A DNA stretch of 45,423 bases from JBHPCZ01 sp042573625 (GCA_042573625.1 JBHPCZ010000013.1:1-45423); one strand, 5' to 3'; positions 35,364 to 44,330 are shown, counted from the first letter of the stretch. Notes: generated by a model not told the origin, from the sequence alone. Made by a program: numbers and translations.

Positions 35364-35816
35364 ATGAAAAATATTGTTTTTATCTGTACGGGAAATATCT
35401 GCCGGAGTCCCATGGCTGAAGGCCTTCTCCGGCACAAAGGACTCAAAACAGGGCGTGATGATCTAATCGTTTCGTCCATGGGCATTTCAGGATTGGAAAA
35501 CGTTCCAGCCACCCAATTCGCCCAGTCGGTCTGCAAGGAGCACGGTTTCGATATCTCGTCCCACAGATCTCGACCCCCAATGGGCGAAGAACTGAGAACC
35601 GCAGATCTGATTCTATGTATGGAACCCGTTCACCGGGAATTTTTAAAAACCTTCTTCCCTTGGGATAAAGACAAAATTTTTCTCCTCGGTGCATGGCCGG
35701 AAAAGGAAACCCGGAAAAGTCCGATCCAGGATCCCATGGGCGGCCCTCTTGAAATTTATCGGCGCATATACGGTATTATCGAAACCCATATCGATCGTAT
35801 TTCACCTCTTTTATAA
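35364..35816 (+). CDS. low-molecular-weight protein tyrosine phosphatase
   Basis: 150 residues. VFICTGNICRSPMAEG holds the CX5R phosphate loop (C8 nucleophile, R14), and IQDPMGG holds the general acid D123. It removes phosphate from Tyr residues (or arginine in some relatives) in the cytoplasm. It lies 59 bases behind the MoCo-carrier-like gene. No ribosome binding site of high quality is seen before the ATG. Confidence 0.9.
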   Translation: MKNIVFICTGNICRSPMAEGLLRHKGLKTGRDDLIVSSMGISGLENVPATQFAQSVCKEHGFDISSHRSRPPMGEELRTADLILCMEPVHREFLKTFFPWDKDKIFLLGAWPEKETRKSPIQDPMGGPLEIYRRIYGIIETHIDRISPLL

Positions 35817-35870
35817 CAAATCTTATTATTATCGCAACGTATCCTGCTGTAAACCGGCAACCGAATGACA

Positions 35871-36191
35871 TCAATTCTTCAACAAGCGATGAATCAACCC
35901 TTTTTTTGACGGTGCCTGATCTGGAAGTCCCAAATGCCGGCGGATCGCCGCCGCCAACATGCCCTCCGCGACGTCTGATCCCTCAACGATAATCTCATCC
36001 CCCACCATAACCGCCGGTGCGACCGGCAGATCCAGTTCAAAATACTCATCTGTGTTATACTCTGCGATGGGCTTTGATATGATTTCGATCTCAACGTCGT
36101 ATTTTTTACCCAGACCGGGCATTATCTCCTTAAAGTGCTTTCAGGGTTTTCCATTCGGCTCATTGAGAAAAAATCTGACGGTTAGCATCAT
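35871..36191 (-). CDS. thioredoxin-like small protein, probable selenoprotein (Sec17)
   Basis: 106 residues when the in-frame TGA at 36141-36143 is read as selenocysteine. ATG 36191 (a second ATG follows) sits behind TTAGGAGAGA; a start after the TGA (ATG 36122) would lack the first beta strand. The N-terminus MMLTVRFFLNEPNGKP-U-KHFKEIMPGL is a thioredoxin-like strand and active-site turn, and LPVAPAVMVGDEIIVEGSDV carries the cis-Pro region. A hairpin with loop GGUCU starts 20 bases after TGA. It probably acts as a selenol redox protein; no resolving Cys is visible in it. Confidence 0.78.
36107..36143 (-). promoter_or_regulatory. predicted bacterial SECIS of the thioredoxin-like gene
   Basis: On the minus strand TGCCC (positions 23-27 after the T of TGA) pairs with GGGTA (33-37) around the loop GGTCT. 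The loop is the same as the core of the well-studied E. coli fdhF SECIS loop (AGGUCU), and its distance fits the known range. Confidence 0.62.
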
Positions 36192-36320
36192 TCTCTCCTA
36201 ATCATTTATGGGTCCTGTCCAAAAGAGTTGGTGATTTTCAAAGGATTCACCCAGTGGTCAAGGATTCAGGGGCCCAAGTGAAATGCTTAAAAATTATAAA
36301 ATCAGATCTATTAGCGCAAT

Positions 36321-36508
36321 GGGTGATCCTATATTAAATTGTGCACTGTTTGAGTGTATTAGAGATCGTTTTGAAAAACAGATGCTTGCCGAAAAATATC
36401 GTTAAAAGAGAGTGCCGGTCGGGTAACCTGTTGATTTTCCTTTAGGCCTCTGTTTTTCCTTACGAACCCTTATATACGAGTTTGCACGGTTTAATATAGG
36501 ATTCCCCA
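36321..36508. mobile_element. MITE-like element with about 27-base terminal inverted repeats
   Basis: The left end GGGTGATCCTATATTAAATTGTGCAC-type sequence (36321-36347) and the right end (36482-36508, complement) match at about 21 of 27 positions, with a perfect core ATCCTATATTAAA. The internal 130 bases encode nothing. The ends resemble insertion-sequence termini, perhaps IS1380-like. No clear target-site duplication was found. Confidence 0.5.
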
Positions 36509-36567
36509 TGAAGCGATTAACAGTAAAAACAATAGACCCCTTGTACCAAATAACCGGGAGAAGAACC

Positions 36568-38301
36568 TCATTTTTTAACTTCCGCCATCCGGACCAGAAA
36601 TTGATCCGGTGGTAAAAAATCGACCAGGCGGAGATCGTTCCGCTCCTTTCCCTCCCGATCCAGAAAGACTATTGTTGGTACACCTTTGATTTTATATTCT
36701 TCTGTGAGACGCTCGTTGATCTGGCTTCCCTTTCGTGTGAGATCAACCTTAATCATGGTGAAATTCTGTTCCGCCTGTTTTGTAACTTCAGGGTCGCGAA
36801 AAGTAATCTCATCCAGCTTTCGGCAGGGGGTACACCACGCAGCGTAAAAATCAATGATAACCGGTTTTTTGTTTTTTTTCGCCTCTGCAATCAGTTGCTC
36901 GGAGTAGGATTGCCAGGTCACACCCGGCCCTCGCATCGCCCATGAACCGATCAGGAATGTCGCTATGAGCAGACCCGTTATCCCGACACCGGTCTTTAAC
37001 CATGAAAAAAGACGGGATCCGGACCGGGTCTGATCGATCCATCCAAGATGAAGCCCAGCAGCCAAGGCCACTGCTGAAAGGAAGAATATTCCCGCTGTTT
37101 TGGGTAAAATCGGCCGGACAAAATATGCTGCCATACCGACAAGGATCCAACCCATGAGCTTTCGAATCCATATCATCCACTCACCGGAACGGGGAAGCTT
37201 ATCCAGCTGTCCTGAAAAAATGGCAAGGAAAAAAAGAGGCAGGCCAAGGCCTATGCTGAGGGTAAAAAAGATGATAAATCCCAACCACGGACTGCCCATA
37301 CTGCCAACCCAGGCAAGCAATCCAAGCACAAAAGGACCGATACAGGGTGCTGCGACGATCCCTAAGGTCAAGCCCATAAAGAGGCTTCCAAAGTAACCGG
37401 TGTAGGATTTTGAGGCAGCTTGAGTTAAACCCTGAGGCAATCGTAATTCCCAGAAACCAAAAAGGCTGGTGGCGAAAGAGACCAGGATCGTGGCAACCAG
37501 CAACAGCACGACAGGATTTTGAAGCATGCCGCCCATGAGTCCCCCTGTCAATGCCGCAACGACACCAAGAACTGAATTTGTTATCGACAATCCGCCAATA
37601 TAGCATAAACCATGACCAATTAGTTCTCCTCTGCCTTTTCCGCTCCTTCCGCCGAAATAAGAGACCGTAATCGGAATCAACGGGTAAATGCAGGGCGTCA
37701 GATTAAGGGCTATTCCCCCCATAAAGATTCCAAAAAGCGTCCAAACCATGGCCCAGCCATGCAAAGGACCCGGCGCTTCCGGCTCAGCATCGGATTCGGT
37801 TAATCCAGCCGGAGCACTCTCTGTCGGCAACTCCATTTGTTGCCATTCCGGATATCCTTTGGGATTACGGAAAACGTTGTTATAATTCGATGTTACAGCC
37901 ACCCTGGCCGCCGAGTCGCTTCGGACTCATGCCAAACCCGCTCAGTAAAAAACAATCAAAAGCTCTTTATCCGATCCGAGAAAGGCCTCAAGTGATTTGC
38001 GTTTGCGCCATCTTGACCACCAGGTCGGCTCCATGGGAAAATTTAAAGCACCCCGTATATGCCCTGTTCGATATTCCCATTCCTGTCTTGTATCAACCAG
38101 CAAAAGGGTTTCCGGCTTTTTCCTGTAGATTTCCCATAATTCTTTATTGCTGATGATCTGGTAGCCGCCTTTTTCAGCTTCAGTGAGTACATCCTCCCAT
38201 GTTGCTTCGATAGGGGTAACAGATTTGTTTGTGTACCAGAGGATACCAATGGTGAGAACAACCGCAATGATCGGAAAAAGAATAGTTCTTATTACCTTCA
38301 T
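36568..38301 (-). CDS. rhodanese-DsbD-thioredoxin fusion, probable double selenoprotein
   Basis: 577 residues when two in-frame TGA codons (37942-37944 and 37927-37929) are read as selenocysteine (U120, U125). An N-terminal membrane helix (about 5-25) is followed by a rhodanese domain: LLLVDTRQEWEYRTGHIRGALNFP, IVFY-U-AGLA-U-VRSDSAARV, NVFRNPKGYPEWQ. Then a DsbD/CcdA membrane domain (about 183-455) with LTPCIYPLIP (C204) and AAPCIGP (C320), and a thioredoxin domain with AAWCTPC (C490, C493). It should carry reducing power across the membrane to a periplasmic selenol/thiol relay. No frameshift is needed; the rhodanese sequence runs unbroken through both TGAs. A DsbD-only start at GTG 37902 would lie inside the rhodanese fold. 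Confidence 0.82.
37895..37929 (-). promoter_or_regulatory. predicted bacterial SECIS of the rhodanese-DsbD gene
   Basis: On the minus strand, GCGGCC (19-24 after the T of the second TGA) pairs with GGCTGT (30-35) using two G-T pairs, around the loop AGGGT. The loop lies 21 bases past the second TGA and 36 past the first, both inside the known range, so one element might serve both codons. A separate 5-bp hairpin (GAGTC/GACTC) includes the second TGA itself. Confidence 0.55.
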
Positions 38302-38581
38302 TTAAACCTTACCGGGAAAATTGTAATGAATTCTTGCTCAAAGTTCGGAATAATGACCGGACATGATATCGACTATATCTATTCAGAGAGAAATTGAGAT
38401 TGAAAATATCAATATGCATTTATTTAAATGGACAATCAATATTTTTTTACAGGGGTGGTTTGCATTAATGGCGAATTAAATACAAACCTAACACCACGGT
38501 TTCGCACCTTAATTTGGATCACAATCCCTAGCGAAGAAGGGTTGGATGAGGATTTTTTATTACAATAAAGATTTCTTTTAC

Positions 38582-38609
38582 TTGACATGAAAAAAAATAT
38601 GGTTAAAAT
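38582..38609 (+). promoter_or_regulatory. sigma-70-type promoter
   Basis: TTGACA (38582-38587), a 16-base spacer and TAAAAT (38604-38609). It lies about 85 bases upstream of the small zinc ribbon gene. The rest of the gap 38302-38692 holds nothing recognised. Confidence 0.55.
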
Positions 38610-38692
38610 TCCGATACGAAAATAATGGATGTTATTTTAATGGTTTGAAATTATAACAATAATTTGCAACTATCTAAGGATGTGAAGGGGTT

Positions 38693-38863
38693 ATGAACAT
38701 GGTAAATTGTCCCGGGTGTAGTCACAAGATGTCCCCGAATGAATACTCCTGTCCGGTATGTGGTTACACTGAAATGTATTCCTACGATCAAATGGACCCG
38801 TTTGGTGAAATTGGCGGAGAGTTTGATTTAAATGATGCCCAGTTTCTTAATGATGATTTCTAA
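38693..38863 (+). CDS. small zinc-ribbon protein
   Basis: 56 residues from ATG 38693, or 54 from ATG 38699, which is better spaced from AAGGGG. CPGC and CPVCGY form a zinc ribbon (knuckles about 14 residues apart), followed by an acidic tail (EIGGEFDLNDAQFLNDDF). It has its own promoter and a hairpin behind it. Such stand-alone ribbons are common and of unknown role. Confidence 0.6.
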   Translation: MNMVNCPGCSHKMSPNEYSCPVCGYTEMYSYDQMDPFGEIGGEFDLNDAQFLNDDF

Positions 38864-38864
38864 A

Positions 38865-38897
38865 TAGTGTCCATTTTGGATTCGTGGATGGACACTA
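38865..38897 (+). terminator. hairpin behind the zinc-ribbon gene
   Basis: TAGTGTCCAT (38865-38874) pairs perfectly with ATGGACACTA (38888-38897) across a 13-base loop. It starts directly after the stop. There is no T-run, so termination is uncertain. Confidence 0.4.
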
Positions 38898-38975
38898 ACT
38901 ACATTTCTCATCTCGCTTCAAGCGTGACTCGCGTGCATGATATTCCGCTGACAGCAAACTGAAAAGAGAAACGCC

Positions 38976-39911
38976 ATGATCCATGTCGAAAACCTGACCA
39001 AATACTATAAAGACCTCTGTGCGGTGGATCAGATTAGTTTCGGCATCCACAAAGGGGAAATTCTTGGCCTTCTCGGACCCAATGGCGCCGGCAAAACCAC
39101 AACACTCCGAATGCTTACAGGTTTTCTGCGGCCCAGCGCCGGAAGTATTCGCGTAAAAGACTACACCATTGACGAAAACGCCCTGGAAATCAAGAAACTG
39201 CTGGGATATCTTCCTGAATCGGCACCGCTTTACCATCATATGATCGTTTATGACTATTTGGATTACATCGCCAATATTCGGGAAATTGACACAAAAAGCA
39301 AATTCAAACGGATACACTATCTTGCCGATTTGTGCGGCTTAAACGAAGTGATGCACCAACCTATCGGGGAGCTTTCCAAAGGCTACAAACAGCGAGTGGG
39401 CCTGGCCCATGCGATGATGAACGACCCGGAAATACTGATTCTGGATGAGCCGACTTCAGGCCTTGATCCCAATCAAATCATCGAAATCCGGGAGATTATC
39501 AAGCACATCGGGAAGGAAAAGACCGTCATTCTTTCTACTCATATTCTCAGTGAAGCCGAGGCCACGTGTGACCGTGTCGTCATTATTAACAAGGGGAAAG
39601 TTATTGCCGACGGCAGCATGGAAAACCTTAAGCAATCCGTTGGTGGAAAGACTCGCATCAACATATCCCTTCGGGATTCGGATTCCGAAACCGTCAAAAA
39701 GGTTTTGGGCACTGTTGAAGGACTTGAAGAGATCTCTTTAAAGGCGGATATCGAGAATATCCTTCACGTTAAAATCACCAGTAGTTCTGCTGTCGATCTC
39801 AGAGGTGAAATTTACCGGAGAATTAAAGAAACCGAATGGATTTTATTAGAATTCGTCCAAGAACCCCAAACGCTTGAAAACGTATTCCGAGAACTCACTA
39901 CCGAGAATTGA
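38976..39911 (+). CDS. ABC transporter ATP-binding protein (Gld-type)
   Basis: 311 residues. Walker A LLGPNGAGKTTTLRML (31-46), signature LSKGYKQRVGLAHAM, Walker B ILILDEPTSGLDP and the His switch STHILSE are all present. The C-terminal 80 residues form the extra domain common in drug/GldA-type ABC subunits. It energises the permease encoded next. The gene order ATPase, permease, GldG-like, DUF4340 is characteristic of Gld-type ABC systems, which are found well beyond gliding bacteria. The cargo is unknown. Confidence 0.93.
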   Translation: MIHVENLTKYYKDLCAVDQISFGIHKGEILGLLGPNGAGKTTTLRMLTGFLRPSAGSIRVKDYTIDENALEIKKLLGYLPESAPLYHHMIVYDYLDYIANIREIDTKSKFKRIHYLADLCGLNEVMHQPIGELSKGYKQRVGLAHAMMNDPEILILDEPTSGLDPNQIIEIREIIKHIGKEKTVILSTHILSEAEATCDRVVIINKGKVIADGSMENLKQSVGGKTRINISLRDSDSETVKKVLGTVEGLEEISLKADIENILHVKITSSSAVDLRGEIYRRIKETEWILLEFVQEPQTLENVFRELTTEN

Positions 39912-39912
39912 T

Positions 39913-40617
39913 ATGAATCAGGCAATTCAAATCTTTAAAAAAGAATTCAAAACCTATTTCGTTACCCCCATTGCATATATCGTCATATCTGTTTTTCTTG
40001 TGGTGACGGGGTGGTTCTTCTTTTCAACTTTTTTTGTGTTTAAGCAGGCAGATCTTCGCAACTTCTTTGCCCTGCTTCCGATTATATTCTCTTTCGTGGT
40101 TCCGGCGGTTACCATGCGGCTCTTTTCCGAAGAGCTCAACGTAGGCTCTTACGAGACCCTATTGACGCTGCCAATAACCTTTCGGGACGTGATCTTAGGC
40201 AAATTTTTCGCGGCGGTCGGTTTCATTGCTGCGATGCTGATACCGACACTGGCATATCCCATCTGCATATCATTTCTTGGACAGCTGGACTGGGGACCGG
40301 TGGCGGGTGGTTACATCGGTGCCCTCTTCCTTGGTGCTTCCTTCGCTGCCATTGGACTCTTTGCCTCATCATTGACCCGAAACCAGATTATTGCGTTTAT
40401 TATCGGGATGACCCTCTGTTTCAGCCTGACACTGATTGACAAGATGCTCATATTATTTCCACAGACCTTTTTAGGATTCCTGGGATATATAGGCGCTGAT
40501 TTTCACTTCCAGAACATCTCAAAGGGTATCATCGATTCAAGGAACTTTCTCTATTTTCTGAGTATCATTTTTGTTGGCCTTTACAGCACACATCTTGTCA
40601 TGGCGGAAAAGAATTAG
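39913..40617 (+). CDS. ABC transporter permease (GldF-like)
   Basis: 234 residues from ATG 39913, one base after the ATPase stop; earlier in-frame starts overlap that gene without reason. It has six predicted membrane helices (first at about 16-38, last at about 210-228), with VPAVTMRLFSEELNVGSYETLLTLPITFRDVILGKF, the ABC-2 coupling region. It forms the membrane pore or extruder with the ATPase upstream. Confidence 0.9.
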   Translation: MNQAIQIFKKEFKTYFVTPIAYIVISVFLVVTGWFFFSTFFVFKQADLRNFFALLPIIFSFVVPAVTMRLFSEELNVGSYETLLTLPITFRDVILGKFFAAVGFIAAMLIPTLAYPICISFLGQLDWGPVAGGYIGALFLGASFAAIGLFASSLTRNQIIAFIIGMTLCFSLTLIDKMLILFPQTFLGFLGYIGADFHFQNISKGIIDSRNFLYFLSIIFVGLYSTHLVMAEKN

Positions 40618-40627
40618 GAGAATCTGA

Positions 40628-42835
40628 ATGGGCCTGAAAAAAATTTCAGGAAAATACGTTAAATTCCTAACCTATTTAGTTGTGGTCATTCTGGTAAATG
40701 CTGCCGGAGTTACCCTCTTTTTCAGGCTGGATCTAACGGAAAACAAAATCTATTCCATCTCAGATGCGAGCAAACAGGTCGTGTCCAAGATCTCGGAGCC
40801 TCTGACCATCAATGTCTTTTTTACCCGGAATCTTCCCGCACCTTACAATACGATTGAACGGTATCTCAAAGACCTTCTTCAAGAATATTCAACCCATGCC
40901 AACCGATATTTCAACTATCGCTTTTTCGACGTCAGTCCGGACGAAGGGGACGTCAGCCTGAACACTAAAGAAAATCAGGAACTGGCAAAAAACTACGGGA
41001 TTCATCCGGTTCAGATCCAAGCCTTTGAACAGGATGAAATCAAATTTCAGAAAGCATACATGGGCCTTGTGTTGATCCACGGTGATATCATTGAGAAAAT
41101 CCCAACCGTTTCATCCACAGAAGGGCTCGAATACCGGCTGACAACCGCTATAATGAAACTCAACAACAAAGTCAGCGCACTGCTGAGCCTGCCGGAAAAA
41201 ATCAAGATCAGACTCTTTCTCTCTTCATCCATGGAGCAGGTTGCACCGTTCATGGGCTTGAAACCACTCACTGAAATGCCCGAAAAGATAGAACGCATTG
41301 TAAAAAAGCTGAATGACAAGCACTATGACAAGCTGAAATTCGAGCATCTGGATCCTTCGAAAAACCAAACTCTGATTGAAGAGTCCCAAAAATACCGCAT
41401 GATGAACCTCAAGTGGCCGGCACTTTCCAGCGGGAAAATTGAAGCGGGAAACGGCACTATCGGCCTTGCCGTGGAATACCAAGACAGGGTGGTGTCCATT
41501 CCGATATTGCGTGTGTTTAACGTGCCGATTATCGGCACACAATATGAGTTGACGGATATCCATCAACTGGAAGAAGTCATCAACGACAGCATTGAATCCC
41601 TGATCGATATTAACGAAAAATTGGGTGTCCTCGCCAGCCACGGCACATTTGATGTTGCGGGCAAATCTCCACCCGACCCCACTGGACAACGGGTCCAGGA
41701 CAATGTAAACGTTTTCCGGACTTTAATTTCGAAAAACTACTCTATTAAAGATGTCGATCTGAAAGAAGGCGACATTCCAGCCGGTATTAATTGCCTGGTT
41801 ATTCCACGACCCGCGGAAACCTTTAGCGACACCGAACTGTTTCAAATCGATCAGTTTTTAATGCAGGGGAAAAGCCTGGCCCTGTTTCTGGACACCTTCA
41901 ACGAAGTCATGCCGCCCCAGCAGGCAGGCATGCAGTTTGGTGGCGCCCGGCAACCCAGCTTTGTTCCCTTGAATACAGGGCTCGAAAAACTGCTGGAGCA
42001 TTACGGTATTCGCGCCAGAAAATCATTCGTCATGGACGAAAACTGCTTTAAACAGAGAATTCCCCAACAATTCGGAGGTGGAGAACGGAATATCTATTTC
42101 GCGCCGTTAATCAAAAACCGCTTCATCAACAAAAATCTTAAATTTATGAAACATATCAAGGGATTGGTTGCGATAAAAATCTCCCCCCTGGATGTTGACG
42201 CACAGCAGACTAAGAAAAACGGCATTGCAGCCCACAAACTCTTTTCTTCCTCGGAAAAATCCTGGGAAATGAGCGGCAGGATCGATCTCAATCCAATCTT
42301 GATCCGCCCCCCGGAGTCATCGGATGAGCAGGAAAGCCTGCCGTTGGCATATGTTCTGGAAGGCGAATTTACGAGTTATTTTAATGGGAAACCCATCCCA
42401 GAGAAAAAATCGGTCAAAAATGAAGACAAAAAAACAGGTGCTGAAAACACAGCTGACCCAAAGCCCGATATCGACCTGTCCAAAATAAAAGGCGAGGAAG
42501 CCTTCCTCTCCAAGGGCAAGCCCGGAAAGATTTTTCTAATGGCATCGGCTGACATGCTCAAAGACAATATTCTGGACACGGAAGGCAGAGACCCAAACAC
42601 TCTGTTTATTTTAAACATCATCGACTTCTTGAATGGCCGGGAAGACATTGCCGTATTGCGAAGCAAAGAACAGCACCTCAACCCGCTGGATGATACCGAT
42701 TCTGGAATAAAGACAATTATAAAATCCTTTAATATTGCCGGGCTGCCAATGCTGACCGTTCTTTTCGGACTCGCGGTCTGGCTCCGTAGGCGTTCCCGAA
42801 AGAAACGCATCCAGATGATGTTTCAAAAGGGATAA
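40628..42835 (+). CDS. GldG-like ABC-associated protein
   Basis: 735 residues, after TAGGAGAATCTG. It has a membrane helix near the N-terminus (about 13-33, LVVVILVNAAGVTLFF) and one at the C-terminus (about 700-720), with a large extracytoplasmic part between. The start LTENKIYSISDASKQVVSKISEPLTINVFFTRNLPAPY is the typical GldG/DUF7088 opening, and the middle NCLVIPRPAETFSDTELFQIDQFLMQGKSLALFLD matches the Gldg ABC-type domain. It works with the two genes upstream as the extracytoplasmic part of the transporter. Confidence 0.9.
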   Translation: MGLKKISGKYVKFLTYLVVVILVNAAGVTLFFRLDLTENKIYSISDASKQVVSKISEPLTINVFFTRNLPAPYNTIERYLKDLLQEYSTHANRYFNYRFFDVSPDEGDVSLNTKENQELAKNYGIHPVQIQAFEQDEIKFQKAYMGLVLIHGDIIEKIPTVSSTEGLEYRLTTAIMKLNNKVSALLSLPEKIKIRLFLSSSMEQVAPFMGLKPLTEMPEKIERIVKKLNDKHYDKLKFEHLDPSKNQTLIEESQKYRMMNLKWPALSSGKIEAGNGTIGLAVEYQDRVVSIPILRVFNVPIIGTQYELTDIHQLEEVINDSIESLIDINEKLGVLASHGTFDVAGKSPPDPTGQRVQDNVNVFRTLISKNYSIKDVDLKEGDIPAGINCLVIPRPAETFSDTELFQIDQFLMQGKSLALFLDTFNEVMPPQQAGMQFGGARQPSFVPLNTGLEKLLEHYGIRARKSFVMDENCFKQRIPQQFGGGERNIYFAPLIKNRFINKNLKFMKHIKGLVAIKISPLDVDAQQTKKNGIAAHKLFSSSEKSWEMSGRIDLNPILIRPPESSDEQESLPLAYVLEGEFTSYFNGKPIPEKKSVKNEDKKTGAENTADPKPDIDLSKIKGEEAFLSKGKPGKIFLMASADMLKDNILDTEGRDPNTLFILNIIDFLNGREDIAVLRSKEQHLNPLDDTDSGIKTIIKSFNIAGLPMLTVLFGLAVWLRRRSRKKRIQMMFQKG

Positions 42836-42891
42836 AATGGAAAAATTTTTTCTAAATGGCGAATATTCAAAGGAAGTTTTTTGTACTTCCC

Positions 42892-42984
42892 TCCAGATAC
42901 CTGATGCTGGATACTCGATGCTGGATGGCTTGAATAAATATTGGCCTTAAACCCGGTATCCGGAATCGGGCATCCAGTATCTGC
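42892..42984. repeat. GATGCTGGAT-type palindromic repeat
   Basis: CTGATGCTGGATACTCGATGCTGGAT (42901-42926) faces GGTATCCGGAATCGGGCATCCAGTAT (42955-42980). It separates the GldG-like and DUF4340 genes inside the operon. Confidence 0.65.
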
Positions 42985-43063
42985 CTGGATTATGGAAAGA
43001 ACTCTCAGTTATAATATGAACGATCAACCCAGAATTTCTCTCTAAAAACTGTAATCAGCATCC

Positions 43064-44053
43064 ATGACATTTAAAAAAGAATACGTCATACTTGTTGTCT
43101 TAATTGCAGCGCTTTCTCTGTATCTGATTCTGCGCAATCCGGATAAAACCCACTACCGCTTGCCTGATCTTCCCGATGTTCCCAAAGCGGATATTTCAAA
43201 AATTGAAATCTCTAAAACCGGCAGCTCCATTATACTGGAAAAAATCGGTAAACAATGGCAGGTACTGCCGCAGAAATATCCGGCAGATATGGATCGGGTC
43301 AAAGAGATGCTGCAGGCCATCGATACCCTCACCCTTACGGCGCTGGTTTCGGAATCAAAAAACTACGACCGCTACGGCCTGGGTGACGACGAGAAAATTA
43401 TTGTCAAAGCCTGGCGGAAAGAAACACTCCTCCGGAAATTTGATGTGGGCAAGGCTGCTTCTTCCTTTCGCCACACCTTTGTGAAGATCGATAAAGACCA
43501 CCGGGTCTATCACGCCCGGCAGAACTTCAGGCAAAAATTTGATCAGACCGTGGACAATCTCAGGAATAAAACCGTCTTTTCATTTAAACCGGAAGATATC
43601 CATGAGATCCGCATCGTTCGCGACCGACAATCAATGCGCTTAACCCGCATGCAGGTTCCCGTAAAAATCGCCGCCGAACAAAAAAATGAGCCCCAAATCC
43701 CCGCGCCTTCGAAAACCGAAACGTACTGGCAGGGTCCGGGCGGTGAACAAGTTGATGAATCCAAACTGCGCGATATGCTCGCCGCTCTTTCCAACCTGAA
43801 ATGCGACAAATACATCTATGATAAAAAGAAAACCGATCTAACAAATCCTGTTCACACCCTCTTACTCAAGGGCGCACAGGACTATACCTTGTCAATATTC
43901 TCCAAAGCCGACAAGGATGACACCCATTACCCTGCCGTCTCTTCGGAAAACAAATATGCTTTTTATCTATCCGACTGGAAAGCTAAAAAAATTATGCTCC
44001 CACCCGATGAAATACTCAAAAAACCTGAAACCACGGATAAACCTGATTCCTGA
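43064..44053 (+). CDS. DUF4340-domain protein of the Gld-type ABC operon
   Basis: 329 residues. An N-terminal membrane anchor (about 5-23, YVILVVLIAALSLYLIL) is followed by repeated DUF4340 beta units: IEISKTGSSIILEKIGKQWQVL, ALVSESKNYDRYGLGDDEKIIVKAW, YHARQNFRQKFDQTVDNLRNKTVFSFKPEDIHEIRIVR. It is extracytoplasmic. This family regularly follows the GldG-like gene. No ribosome binding site of note; a 228-base repeat-filled spacer separates it from the gene before. Confidence 0.88.
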   Translation: MTFKKEYVILVVLIAALSLYLILRNPDKTHYRLPDLPDVPKADISKIEISKTGSSIILEKIGKQWQVLPQKYPADMDRVKEMLQAIDTLTLTALVSESKNYDRYGLGDDEKIIVKAWRKETLLRKFDVGKAASSFRHTFVKIDKDHRVYHARQNFRQKFDQTVDNLRNKTVFSFKPEDIHEIRIVRDRQSMRLTRMQVPVKIAAEQKNEPQIPAPSKTETYWQGPGGEQVDESKLRDMLAALSNLKCDKYIYDKKKTDLTNPVHTLLLKGAQDYTLSIFSKADKDDTHYPAVSSENKYAFYLSDWKAKKIMLPPDEILKKPETTDKPDS

Positions 44054-44102
44054 TAACGCGGCGATATAGCAGTTATATGCAATCAGGGCCAAGTCAGACA
44101 TA

Positions 44103-44330
44103 TCACCGGTTTTTGATGTGGTTGATATTTTCCCCTGATGCCATGCTATCACAGGCCTTAAAAGTTTCCCTCAGACTGGTTGTTATGTGACCGTCATTAC
44201 ATATTGCAATACCAGTTTCCTGTGTGATATTTTGAGACAAATCTGAAACCGGCGCTCTATCTGAAGTAGCCCGACATCTTGCGCCTGCTTCCCTTGTTAT
44301 ATAATGCGGAATATCGATTTCAATCTGCAC
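44103..44330 (-). CDS. hypothetical fragment carrying the inverted repeat
   Basis: An open frame of 75 codons (GTG start) reading ... HITTSLRETFKACDSMASGENINHIKNR. No family is recognised. Its part LRETFKACDSMASG is repeated in the same frame at the right edge of the window, inside the katG reading frame. It might be a relic of a longer gene or a chance ORF. The remainder of 44331-44640 shows nothing clear. Confidence 0.25.
   Translation of the reverse strand: MQIEIDIPHYITREAGARCRATSDRAPVSDLSQNITQETGIAICNDGHITTSLRETFKACDSMASGENINHIKNR
44132..44172. repeat. 41-bp inverted repeat, left copy
   Basis: The 41 bases 44132-44172 are the exact reverse complement of 45383-45423, the last bases of the window. 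See the findings for interpretation. Confidence 0.9.

Noticed and set aside
36568..37902. Independent DsbD gene starting at GTG 37902
   Set aside because: The first 20 residues are the end of the rhodanese domain, no ribosome binding site is present, and the frame is continuous with the upstream part through two TGAs.
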